Part shown: positions 33,305 to 43,000 of the stretch, piece after piece
How positions within the stretch are numbered: position 1 is the stretch's first letter
Layout of the letters: each line of letters opens with the position of its first letter
Assembly (NCBI RefSeq): GCF_014203645.1
Contig: NZ_JACHJL010000015.1
Coordinates: forward strand, 62,001-126,000
From: Streptomyces zagrosensis
Lineage (GTDB): Bacteria; Actinomycetota; Actinomycetes; Streptomycetales; Streptomycetaceae
Direction of reading: 5' to 3'
DNA: 64,000 nucleotides
Position numbers and translations under genes: made by a program
The notes under the pieces: model-generated
Told to the model about the DNA's origin: nothing
Database searches by the model: none
The model's input: the letters and a program-made list of their open reading frames with translations, nothing else

Positions 33305-34747
33305 TTAACCCGGGAGTTCGACGACGTCGTGAGGGCGCTCGTGGAGGGGAGAGTCCGTGTCCCGCACCCGACCGTCAGTGGTGCGCGGCGGAACGAAGAG
33401 GTGGGCCGCCGGCAGCCCCGGAGGGTCACCGGCTCGCTTGGTCTGATCGCCGCCGGAATGGCCGCAGCCGGAATGGCCAACCGGCGCGACCGGCCCCAGC
33501 GGGCCGCACGGCCCATGGTGGCAAGGCCGCTTCGGCCCGCACCCGGAATCGTCGCCCGGGTGTCGGGCTCGCAGTCCGCGGTCACAGGACGGCTTGTCGG
33601 AACCGGGCGATGCGTGGGCGATGGTGATGCTGGCGGTGGCGGTGGGAGTGGTGGCAGTGGGGGTCGTGGCAGTGGGGGTGGTGGCGCTCGTGAAGGGCAC
33701 GGCGGGCGGCGGGCCGATATGCGTTCCCGGGCCGGCTGCTACGCCGTGGCGTCCGGCCGGTCCGGCACCCTCGGCGGCGTCGGACGGTGTACGGTCCCCG
33801 CTCTCGTCAGCCCCGCAGTCCCCGGGGCGGTGGCTCTGGCCACCGGGGCACTGCGACGCATCGGACTCCTGAGACGACGGCGACTCCTGTCGCGACGGCG
33901 ACTTCGGGGCGTCGGGGGCGGGCGAGGTCTGAGGTGACTGCGGAGCGCCGAAGGGCGGGCCGGTCAGCCCAGGGGCGACGGGCAACGGACGTGCAGGCGC
34001 CTGCCCGCCCTGGTCGTGATCCCTGCCCTGGTCGTCGCCCTTGCCTTTGCCGGGGGCTTCGCCCTTGCCGTCACCTTGGCCTTGGCCTTGGCCCTGGCCC
34101 TGGCCCTTATCGTGCTCACCCTCGCCCTTGCCTTTACTCTGACCGTGATCGCCCTTGCCTTGGCTCTCACCGTGGCCGCGGTCGCCCTTGTCCTTGCCGT
34201 CCTGGCCGTGGCCGCCCGCGCCGTGCTGGGCCTGGCCGGCGCCGCCCTTGCCCTGGCCGGGTCGGCCGGCACGCGGGCCGCCGGTGGCGCCGTGCGCCGC
34301 ACCGTCATCTCGCTTGTCAGCGCGGTCAGCCCTTCGGCCAGCGCCCTTAGTTGGACGCTTGGCTGCCTGCTTGGCTGCTTGGCTGGCTACCTGTCGGTCC
34401 GACGTGCGTGCGACCTGTCGTTCCGTCTTTCCTGCGGGGCGGTGCTCGGCTGCGGCGAAAGTCCCGTGCACGTCTTTCGCGGCCTGGTTCCTAGCCTTGT
34501 GGGAGGCCCGGTGCGTGCCCTGCGCGGGGCCATGCCCCGACCGGTTGACAGCCCGATCATCCGGCGGCACCGCCGCGGGCACGTGCTTGGCCCGCTTGTC
34601 CGGCTGGGATTCCCCGGCGTGCGCCTGACCCGCGTGGATGGCGGCCAGCATCAGCAAGCCACCGAGAACGCACAGCACCAGGAGTGCGCGCCGAGACGCG
34701 GACGCGCAACGGCGCACCACGGTAAAGACGGAGAGACACGCCGTCAC
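33305..34747 (-). CDS. Secreted low-complexity Gly/Lys/Gln-rich protein
   Basis: A predicted 480-residue protein. Residues 1-45 form a signal peptide with a basic N-region (RRCASASRRA), hydrophobic core (LLVLCVLGGLLMLAAIHA) and probable cleavage after GQAHA. The mature part is almost wholly low complexity: Lys/Gln/Ala-rich, then GQGQGQGQ and GKGKGDDQGRDHDQGG repeats, Pro/Ser-rich, then TTPTATTPTATTPTA. There is no sortase signal or known domain. I choose the GTG at 34747 because GGAGG lies 8 nt upstream and it places the signal peptide at the start. Function unknown; surface or sheath-like material is only a guess. Confidence 0.6.
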   Translation of the reverse strand: MTACLSVFTVVRRCASASRRALLVLCVLGGLLMLAAIHAGQAHAGESQPDKRAKHVPAAVPPDDRAVNRSGHGPAQGTHRASHKARNQAAKDVHGTFAAAEHRPAGKTERQVARTSDRQVASQAAKQAAKRPTKGAGRRADRADKRDDGAAHGATGGPRAGRPGQGKGGAGQAQHGAGGHGQDGKDKGDRGHGESQGKGDHGQSKGKGEGEHDKGQGQGQGQGQGDGKGEAPGKGKGDDQGRDHDQGGQAPARPLPVAPGLTGPPFGAPQSPQTSPAPDAPKSPSRQESPSSQESDASQCPGGQSHRPGDCGADESGDRTPSDAAEGAGPAGRHGVAAGPGTHIGPPPAVPFTSATTPTATTPTATTPTATASITIAHASPGSDKPSCDRGLRARHPGDDSGCGPKRPCHHGPCGPLGPVAPVGHSGCGHSGGDQTKRAGDPPGLPAAHLFVPPRTTDGRVRDTDSPLHERPHDVVELPG

Positions 34748-35104
34748 GGTGAGTTCCTCCCCCTTCGGCTCACAGAACTGGCGGTGCACGCATCGAACAC
34801 GAACGCACACGGTGGTGCAACCCCTGCTGCCCGGCGCGTTGTTGGCCGCGGGGGCGCGCGGGCAGAGCTTGCTGACCACGCCCTCGGTCACGAGGGAGCC
34901 CGTACCCGCTCACTACTGGCCCCCTATCGGCCCGTACAGCCTGGTACCGATCCGTCCCGCGGCTGGCGGTGGCACTCGTCGCGGCGAGAGTACGAGGCGC
35001 TTGCGCCATACGGGCTGAACTGACGTCGGGGACGCGCCGTATCGGCTTGTCCGAGCGCAACTCACTGTCCCGCCGCGGCCCTTGACGGACTAATCTGCTG
35101 CTTC

Positions 35105-36913
35105 ATGGGATCGGCGTCATCAGGCACCCACGTGGGGGCACAGCGGGACCTGGTCGAGCCCCGGGATGGCCGGGCTGACCAGGACGACCGGGTTGACAGC
35201 GTGTTGACGCTCTCCCGGCTCGCCACCAAGCGCGGAGCCGTGCGGGCCATCCTCGACTGGCTCGGGCGCCGCACCGGCGGCATCGCCACGCTGCTCGACA
35301 CCGACGGCGCCTCGGTCGTTGTACCTCCGCCAGCACCGAGCGCCACGTTGCGAGCGGCGGCGGACGCGGTGGTGACACTGCATCGGCGTGGCACGCCTTC
35401 CGCGATCCTCGACCGGCCAGGCAGCGCTCCACCACACAGCAACGACCTCAGCAGCCCCACACCGGGCAGCGCCGAGCCGAGCCGTGGCACCGGCGGGAGC
35501 ACGGTGTTCCTTGTGGCGCTGACCGCCGGCGCCGGTGGCGGCCACAAAGAGCCCAGGCCCGGGCGGCGACAGCCTCCGTATCTGGTCCTCATCGCCCCGG
35601 ACAGTCCAGGCAGCCCGGACGGCCCGGACAGCGGCCTCGACGGCCCGACCGGCCGCTCCAAGCGGCACCACGTACTCCTCGCCGACACCGCCCGCACTCT
35701 GAGCCTGTGCTGGCGACTCGAAGAGGCCGAGCGTGACCGGCTTCGTGTGGAGACCGCCGAGGCACACAGCCGCGAGGCGGTGCTGCACCTGCTGATGGTC
35801 GGCAGCGTCCCGGCCGCGCATCGGATCGCCGCCGCGCTGCAACCGCCCCTGCCGCAGCTCGCCTACGTGTATGTGATCGAATGTCCTGGTCAGCGACGGT
35901 ACGAGATCGCAGACCGGATCACTCGCGCCGCCCGCGGCAAGGCGTGGATCGTGCCCTGTCCGGTACGCCCCACCCATCTGATCGCCCTCGTCCCGGCCAC
36001 GACGGCGACCGCCGACACAGCACTGAACTGTGCCAGCGACTTCCGCGCACCGCACGGGGAACTCCCCGGCGCCGCCCGTACGTTCGGCAGAGCCGAGCAA
36101 CGGCCTGGCGCCAGCCTTGAGATGATGGACGACGACGCGACCGGGGTGCGCGGGCTCGATCGGAAGATCTCCGAACGGGTCCCCGAGTGTTTGATCGGCG
36201 TGAGCAGTGAGGTGCCGCTACGCGAGACCCCTATCGGCTACGGGCAGGCGTTTCACGCGCTGGCGGTGGCCCGCACCGCCCCCAGCGGGCGGGCCAGTTT
36301 CCAACGGGATTCCGACCTGTCGCCGTTGGCGGTGCCGCAGGGCTTCCGGTGGGCCCAGGACTTGCTGGCGCCGTGCGTGCACTACGCACCACCGCGCCGG
36401 GCCGACCCCGGCGGCGACGAGCTGCTCGGCACGCTCAGCTCCTGGCTCACCTTCGGCAGTGCGGCCAGTCGGCATCTGAAAATTCACCGCAATACGCTGG
36501 CCGCCCGCGTACGACTTATCGATGAATTGCTCGGGCTCGATCTGGGCCGGCTCGCCGACCAGTCGGCCGCCTGGTTGGCGTTGCAGCTCAACTCTCCGCG
36601 CGTACCGGTGTCAGCGACGGAACCGCCCGCCACCTTGGATGCGCTCCTCGCCACGCCGGCAACAGAGGTGTGGGCCCGGGCCCGGCTCCAGCCGCTGGAA
36701 CGGGCCAACCTGCCATCGGGCACGGCGACGGTACGCGCTTGGCTACGGGCCGACGCCAAGCTTCCGCTGGCAGCAGCGCAGTTGGGGATCTCGCTGCCCG
36801 GCGCCCGCAAGCGGCTGACCAGGGCGGAGGAGGTGTTGGGACGCTCATTGCTGCACGCGCCCAGCGCGAAACACGAACTGTGGCTAGCCATGCGGGCGCT
36901 CGGCACCCTGTGA
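35105..36913 (+). CDS. PucR/CdaR-like helix-turn-helix regulator
   Basis: A 602-residue regulator. The N-terminal half is a variable GAF-like sensing region (VDSVLTLSRLATKRGAVRAI, GGIATLLDTDGASVVVPPPA). Near residue 445-490 is the family's terminal HTH_30, LKIHRNTLAARVRLIDELLG, preceded by LLGTLSSWLTFGSAASRH. Unlike typical PucR proteins it continues for 110 residues with a second helix-turn-helix-like segment (LPLAAAQLGISLPGARKRLT). The start at 35105 has TAATCT 8 nt before it and no ribosome site. Target unknown. Confidence 0.85.
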   Translation: MGSASSGTHVGAQRDLVEPRDGRADQDDRVDSVLTLSRLATKRGAVRAILDWLGRRTGGIATLLDTDGASVVVPPPAPSATLRAAADAVVTLHRRGTPSAILDRPGSAPPHSNDLSSPTPGSAEPSRGTGGSTVFLVALTAGAGGGHKEPRPGRRQPPYLVLIAPDSPGSPDGPDSGLDGPTGRSKRHHVLLADTARTLSLCWRLEEAERDRLRVETAEAHSREAVLHLLMVGSVPAAHRIAAALQPPLPQLAYVYVIECPGQRRYEIADRITRAARGKAWIVPCPVRPTHLIALVPATTATADTALNCASDFRAPHGELPGAARTFGRAEQRPGASLEMMDDDATGVRGLDRKISERVPECLIGVSSEVPLRETPIGYGQAFHALAVARTAPSGRASFQRDSDLSPLAVPQGFRWAQDLLAPCVHYAPPRRADPGGDELLGTLSSWLTFGSAASRHLKIHRNTLAARVRLIDELLGLDLGRLADQSAAWLALQLNSPRVPVSATEPPATLDALLATPATEVWARARLQPLERANLPSGTATVRAWLRADAKLPLAAAQLGISLPGARKRLTRAEEVLGRSLLHAPSAKHELWLAMRALGTL

Positions 36914-36953
36914 TCGGGGACTGACCAGTCACCCACACCAACCACAGCGGTCA

Positions 36954-37043
36954 CGGCAACCACGGCAACCACGGCAACCACGGCAACCACGGCAACCACG
37001 GCAACCACGGCAACCACGGCAACCACGGCAACCACGGCAACCA
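36954..37043. repeat. 9-bp tandem repeat, 10 perfect copies
   Basis: Ten uninterrupted, identical copies of CGGCAACCA (90 bp), starting 40 nt after the PucR-like stop codon. Perfect homogeneity suggests recent slippage. Frames through it read GNHGNH or VAVVAV and are not genes. The rest of 36914-37412 holds no recognisable feature. Confidence 0.95.
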
Positions 37044-37412
37044 CGAGACACTAGCCACGCTCACCGCACCCACCCGCTGATCTCGGCATAGTCGGAGACC
37101 ATCCGCAGGCCGCACGGCAACTGGCAGATGCGTCAAGCACACATGCGCCTCACATACGTACGGAGTTCAATCACCAGTCGGTGGGCAACCAGTGACCGCC
37201 CTGACTGTGCATTCTGTTCCTCGCCTTCGGATGTTCGAGCCCCCTACTGTCCACACAAGGCCCCGGCGGGCCGGCCCGGAAACGCCGCATCCTCCCCCCT
37301 GATGAGGCGAAGCGCGGCTTCCTCCCCATTGAGCCGTCGCACTCACGCGTCCGCGTAACCCCGCCGGTGCCTGGTCGGAGCGCGGGCGCCACACAGCAGA
37401 ACAGGACCGTTG

Positions 37413-38585
37413 ATGAGCCATCACCACGACTCGCTTCTCGCATGTCAGGACCCTCGGCTCAACATCAGCGACGGTTACGTCTTCCGGGGCCACAGGGGCA
37501 CCGTCTTCGCCCTCACCGTCAACCCGCTATCCGGCCAGGGCGGCTTCCATGACGACGAGAGCCTGTACGAGTTCAAGATCGACACCAATGGTGACGCGGT
37601 CGAGGACATCACCTACCGCTTCACCTTCTCGCCGATCACGTTCGCGCCGTTCAGCACGCGCGGCACGCAACGCTGGGAGCTGCGGCGCTTCGACGGCGAC
37701 GCGGCGCGCGACCGCGCTGCCGATGGCACGGTCCTGCTGCGCGGCATCACCGGGGAACCGGCCGAACTGGTGCTGCCGGCCACGAGGCCGGGCACAGGAC
37801 AGGACACGGGGCAGGGCACGGGGCAGGGCTCCGAAGCCGTAGCAGACCGCGACGGCGGGCTGCGGGCCTGGGCGGGACGGGCCGGTGACCCGCTCTGCGT
37901 CGAAGACGCGGTCGTCACCGCCGTCAAGACCGGCATCGCGCAGGGCACGGCGCCCGACCTCGCGCAGTTCGAACGGGAGTTGGCCACCAGCTCGTTCACG
38001 GGCACCGATGTGTACGCAATCGTCCTTGAGGTGCCCGAGGCCGACCTGGGCGGCGCCCCGGAGATCGGTTTTTGGGGCGTGACGGTGCTCGCCATCGAAG
38101 CGGGCGGCTGGCAACAGATCAACCGCTGTGCGACCCCGCTACTCAACGCCCTCTTCAACCTCGCAAACCCCGCACACACCTCAGACACAGAAGACACAAA
38201 AGACACCACACACACCACAGACACCGACCAGCACATCGGCTTCCATGCGACGGTGCCCACCGAGGACCGGGAGCGATACGGGCCCGAGGTACTGGCTGCC
38301 ATCAAGCGCGGCGCGGCAGCGGCCGGCGCCGTCACCGATCCCGCCGCGCACGCGGCCCGCGTACACGACCTGTTGCTACCCGACATCCTCCGCTACGAGG
38401 TGGGCACCGACGCCGCGTTCGAGGTGAAGCGGCGCAACGGGCGCGGGCTCACTGACTGCACTTCGGAGGTGATGTTCGAGCTAGTGCTCGGCGTACCGGT
38501 CAGGTTGGGGCTTGACGCAAGCGCGGCCACGGGGGTGCTGCGCGATGGATTCCCCTATCTGGCTCCGCCAAAGGCGGAGCGGTGA
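37413..38585 (+). CDS. DUF4331 family protein
   Basis: A 390-residue protein starting with the family's hallmark MSHHHDSLLACQDPRLNISD, followed by GYVFRGHRGTVFALTVNPLS and YEFKIDTNGDAVEDITYRF. DUF4331 proteins are uncharacterised and usually beta-rich. There is no signal peptide. Two low-complexity inserts (GTGQDTGQGTGQG near residue 130 and DTEDTKDTTHTTDTD near residue 255) are encoded by short repeats. The ATG at 37413 has AGGA 7 nt upstream. Confidence 0.88.
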   Translation: MSHHHDSLLACQDPRLNISDGYVFRGHRGTVFALTVNPLSGQGGFHDDESLYEFKIDTNGDAVEDITYRFTFSPITFAPFSTRGTQRWELRRFDGDAARDRAADGTVLLRGITGEPAELVLPATRPGTGQDTGQGTGQGSEAVADRDGGLRAWAGRAGDPLCVEDAVVTAVKTGIAQGTAPDLAQFERELATSSFTGTDVYAIVLEVPEADLGGAPEIGFWGVTVLAIEAGGWQQINRCATPLLNALFNLANPAHTSDTEDTKDTTHTTDTDQHIGFHATVPTEDRERYGPEVLAAIKRGAAAAGAVTDPAAHAARVHDLLLPDILRYEVGTDAAFEVKRRNGRGLTDCTSEVMFELVLGVPVRLGLDASAATGVLRDGFPYLAPPKAER

Positions 38586-39008
38586 TCCGGCGCCTCACGC
38601 CCGCGGCGGCGCGCGCACCCCATGGGGTCGCCGCCGCCGCCGCGGCGGCGGTGTGGCGGCCTGGCTCGGCGCCCTGCCCTCCGCTCGATACCCGAAGTGC
38701 CACGATGAGGGCGCACTCATCTCCGTTCCCGGCCCCGCGGCGGCTGTGGCCGGGAACGGGCTGACCTGGGCGCTACGGCCCGGCGCACCACCGGTGGAGC
38801 GGCTGCGCGGCCTCCGCGGCCCGCTCGCCGCTGCTCGGCTGACCGTTGGCTGGGGCGAGCAGGCGCGCGCCGGGACGCGCGCGGGCGCGCCCGCCTGGCA
38901 GCGCCGGGTCAACCCCTACGGTTCCGTACCGCGTCTGACCGTACGGGGGCGAGCCAGCGCTTTCGGATTCCGGTCCCCGCACCCTACGAGGCGTACAAAA
39001 GAGGACCC
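38586..39008. other. Intergenic, no gene supported
   Basis: Very GC-rich (GCCGCCGCCGCCGCGG run at 38628-38648). Open frames on both strands overlap neighbours and have no family features. Confidence 0.35.
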
Positions 39009-39698
39009 ATGGCACAACTCACCCTCCGGCAGGCCCATGAAGCGGACCATGCGCCCATCGTGGCGGCCATCCAGACCTGGTGGGGCGACACTCGCACTCC
39101 GGATGAGGCCCGCGAACTCTCCCTGCTGCTCCCCCGACTCTTCCTCCAGCACTTCGCGGCGACGAGCCTGATCCTGAACGAGGTCGGGATCGGGATCGAG
39201 GTCAAAGCCGAGGCCGAGGACCCGACTCCAGGCGGGGCCACAGGTACCACAGGTGTCACACTCGTCACTGACGTCACCGATGCCGGCCCTGGCACGAGCA
39301 GCGCCCAACCGACCGAGCGCATCGCCGGGTTTCTGGTCGGCTTCCACTCGCCCGATCGGCCCGGCACCGCGTACATCCACTTCGTCGGCGTCCATCCAAA
39401 GCTGCGCCACCAGGGCGTCGCCCGACAGTTGTACGAGCGATTCTTCGCCCAAGCCGCCGCGGCAGGCCGGCAGGAGGTACGGGCCATCGTCTCCCCGGCG
39501 AACAAGCCGTCCATCGCCTTCCACCGCGCCATGGGCTTCGAGCCCGATGCCGGCGACTACGAGAGCAACGGCGTGCCCGTGCACCGCGATTACGACGGCC
39601 CCGGGCACGACCGCATCAGCTTCCGCCGCCTGCTGGCCGTACCACCAACGGCGACGGGGGCGACAGGGGCGACGAGCACAGCGACAGCGCCGGGCTGA
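39009..39698 (+). CDS. GNAT-family N-acetyltransferase
   Basis: A 229-residue acyl-CoA-dependent acetyltransferase. The acetyl-CoA-binding motif A is FVGVHPKLRHQGVARQLYER (about residues 127-146), followed by VRAIVSPANKPSIAFHRAMG (motif B) and a C-terminal FRRLL strand. An acidic/Thr-rich insert (residues about 62-98, TTGVTLVTDVTDAG) splits the N-terminal half. The ATG has AGAGGA 4 nt upstream. Substrate unknown; single gene with a strong terminator downstream. Confidence 0.9.
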   Translation: MAQLTLRQAHEADHAPIVAAIQTWWGDTRTPDEARELSLLLPRLFLQHFAATSLILNEVGIGIEVKAEAEDPTPGGATGTTGVTLVTDVTDAGPGTSSAQPTERIAGFLVGFHSPDRPGTAYIHFVGVHPKLRHQGVARQLYERFFAQAAAAGRQEVRAIVSPANKPSIAFHRAMGFEPDAGDYESNGVPVHRDYDGPGHDRISFRRLLAVPPTATGATGATSTATAPG

Positions 39699-39818
39699 CA
39701 CCGCTCGGGGGTATCCCGTACGGCGCCCCCACACGTCCTGTACGACACCCGCCCCAAGACCGCACCGCAACCCACCCCACCCCGCGCCCAGGTCACATCG
39801 GCGGCCCGGGCCAGCGCT

Positions 39819-39864
39819 CCCAGGCGCCGGACCATCCGAGGTCACGCTCGGTCCGGCGCCTGGG
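39819..39864 (+). terminator. Strong hairpin between convergent GNAT gene and mfd
   Basis: CCCAGGCGCCGGACC and GGTCCGGCGCCTGGG form a perfect 15-bp stem with a 16-nt loop, followed by TCATTG. It lies between two convergent genes and probably terminates both. Confidence 0.75.
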
Positions 39865-40004
39865 TCATTGATGAGCCAAGACCGGGCCCCGGGACACAAC
39901 CAACAACCACAACCACCACCGGAACCGGGCCCCTGCCCAAGCCCCGGGCCCGGGCCAAAACCGGGTACCGGGGGCTCAGGTCCTGTGGCTCAGCGGCCCG
40001 TGGC

Positions 40005-43000
40005 CTACGACCCCAGGATCGTCGTCAGGAACTCGCCGGTCCACGCCAGGAGTTCGCGCCCCACCACCGGCTTGCCGCCCACCCGGCCCGTCGTGGGCCG
40101 GGGCACCAGGATCTGGCGTGTCGCCGGCTTGAACACCGTGCGTGGGTGCAGCCGCTTGAGGCGCAACTCCTGCGACTCGCGCAGCTCCACCGGGCCGAAG
40201 CGCACGTTGGTGCCCTGCAAGGTGATATCACCGACGCCGCAGGCGCGGGAGAGCAGCCGTAGGCCCGCGACGAGCAGCAGGTTTTCCACGGGCTCGGGCA
40301 GCGGCCCGTACCGGTCGGTCAACTCCTCACGGACGGCCGTGATGTCCTGCTCGTTGCTCACCGCGGCGATGGACCGGTACGCCTGGAGGCGCAGCCGCTC
40401 ACCGGGCGCGTAGTCGTGCGGAACGTGCGCGTCCACCGGCAGTTCGATCTTGACCTCAAGTGGCGGCTCCTCCTCGGCCCCGCCCTCCAGGGTCGTCCGG
40501 TAGTCGGCGACGGCCTCGCCGACCATCCGTACGTACAGATCGAAGCCGACGCCCGCGATGTGCCCCGACTGCTCGCCACCGAGCAGGTTGCCCGCGCCCC
40601 GGATCTCCAGGTCCTTCATCGCCACGTACATGCCGGCGCCCATCTCGGTGTGCTGGGCGATGGTGGCAAGGCGCTCGTGCGCCGTTTCGGTGAGCGGCTT
40701 CTCCGGCGGGTAGAGGAAGTACGCATATCCGCGCTCGCGGCCACGCCCCACCCGGCCGCGGAGCTGGTGGAGTTGGGAGAGGCCGAAGTTGTCACCGCGC
40801 TCGACGATCAGGGTGTTGGCGTTGGAGATGTCGATGCCGGATTCGACGATGGTGGTGGAGACCAGCACGTCGAATTTGTTCTCCCAAAAGTCCACCACCA
40901 CCTGCTCCAGGGCGCTTTCGCCCATCTGCCCGTGTGCGGTGGCGATGCGCGCCTCCGGCACGATCTCGCGCAGCTTGGCAGCGGCCCGGTCGATGGACTC
41001 GACGCGGTTGTGGATGTAGAAGACCTGGCCCTCGCGCAGCAGTTCACGACGGATGGCGGCGCCGATCTGCCGCTGCTCGTACGGGCCGACGAAGGTCAGC
41101 ACCGGGTGCCGCTCCTCCGGCGGCGTGGTGATGGTGGACATCTCACGGATGCCGGTGACAGCCATCTCCAGCGTTCTGGGGATGGGCGTGGCGGACATGG
41201 TGAGTACGTCCACGTTGGCGCGCAACTTCTTGAGCTGCTCCTTGTGCTCGACGCCGAACCGCTGCTCCTCGTCCACGATGACCAGGCCCAGATCCTTGAA
41301 CTTGGTGTCGGATGAGAACAGCCGGTGGGTGCCGATGACAAGGTCAACGGAGCCGTCCCGCAGCCCCTCAAGTACGGCCTTGGCCTCCGAGTCGCTCTGG
41401 AACCGGGACAGCGCCTTGACCACCACGGGGAACTGGCCATACCGCTCGGTGAACGTCCCGTAGTGCTGCTGGACCAGCAGCGTGGTCGGCACGAGGACCG
41501 CGACCTGTTTGCCGTCCTGAACGGCCTTGAAGGCGGCCCGTACCGCGATCTCGGTCTTGCCGTAGCCGACATCGCCGCAGACCAGCCGGTCCATCGGGAT
41601 CGACTTCTCCATGTCCTCCTTGACCTCGGCGATGGTGGTGAGCTGGTCGGGCGTCTCCACGTACGGGAAGGCGTCCTCCAGTTCGCGCTGCCAGGGGGTG
41701 TCGGCGCCGAAGGTGTAGCCGGGGGCGGCCATCCGGGCCGAGTAGAGCTTGATCAGGTCGGCGGCGATCTCCTTGACCGCCTTCTTGGCCCGCGCCTTGG
41801 TCTTGGTCCAGTCGGCGCCGCCGAGCCGGTGCAAGGTGGGGGCCTCGCCACCGACGTACTTGGTGACCTGCTCCAACTGGTCGGTCGGCACGAACAGCCG
41901 GTCGCCGGGCTGGCCGCGCTTGGCCGGGGCGTACTCAACCAGCAGATACTCGCGGGTCGCGCCCTGCACGGTGCGCTGCACCATCTCGATGTAGCGGCCC
42001 ACGCCGTGCTGCTCGTGGACGATGAAGTCGCCGGCCTGGAGGGTCAGCGGGTCGATGGTCTTCCGGCGCCTGGCGGGCATCCGGGTGCCGTCCTTGCCCG
42101 CCGCCTTTTGGCCGGTGAGGTCGGTCTCGGTGAGCACCGCGAGCTTGAGTCCCGGGTCGATGAAGCCGCGCTCGATGGAGCCGCAGGACACGTGCACCAG
42201 TGAGGGGGAGATCTCGGCGAGGTCGGGGTCGAGCCGGGCCGCGATGCCCTCGCCGCTGAGCACCTCGACGGTGCGGGTGGCGGGGCCGTGGCCCTCGGTG
42301 AGGAAGACGGTGCGCCAGCCCTCGGCGATCCAGCCCTTGGTGTCGGCTAGCGCGCGGGCGATGTCGCCGCGGTAGAGCTCGGGGGCGCGCATGCCCAGGG
42401 TGAGGGTGTCGCCCGCCAGCTCGCCTGCGGTGTCCAGCGTGCTCTCCTCGGCGGCGAACGGCGAGATGGACCACCACATCATGCCCAGCTCACGGGCCCG
42501 GTCCCGGACGTCGGCGATGCCCCACAGCGAGGCCGCGTCCAGGTCGATGGGGGCCTGCCCACCAACGGCCGATGCCGCCCACGACGCCTGCAAGAACTCC
42601 TGGCTGGTGGCCACCAGGTCGGCCGCCCGAGTACGTACCCGCTCCGGGTCGCAGACCACGGCCATGGCGCCCGTGGGCAGCACGTCGAGCAGCAGCTCCA
42701 TCTCGTCCACCAGGACCGGCGCGAGCGATTCCATGCCCTCGACGGCGATGCCTTCGGCGATCTTGCCGAGCAGTTCGCCCAGCTCAGGATGGGCCTTGGC
42801 CAGCTCGGCGGCGCGGTGACGCACATCGGCGGTCAGCAGCAGCTCACGACACGGCGACGCCCACAGCCCATGCTCGGCGACTTCGAGCGAGCGCTGGTCG
42901 GCGACCTTGAAGTAGCGGATCTCCTCCACCTCATCGCCCCAGAACTCGACCCGCAGCGGGTGTTCCTCGGTCGGCGGGAAGACGTCCAGAATGCCGCCGC

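Noticed and set aside
36484..37044. Minus-strand protein with a VAVVAV hydrophobic N-terminus
   Set aside because: It is the 9-bp repeat array read in one frame, fused to the antisense of the PucR-like gene.
38512..39171. 219-codon + strand frame between the DUF4331 and GNAT genes
   Set aside because: It overlaps both genes in another frame, has no start signal and reads as Arg/Ala/Gly-rich shadow sequence.
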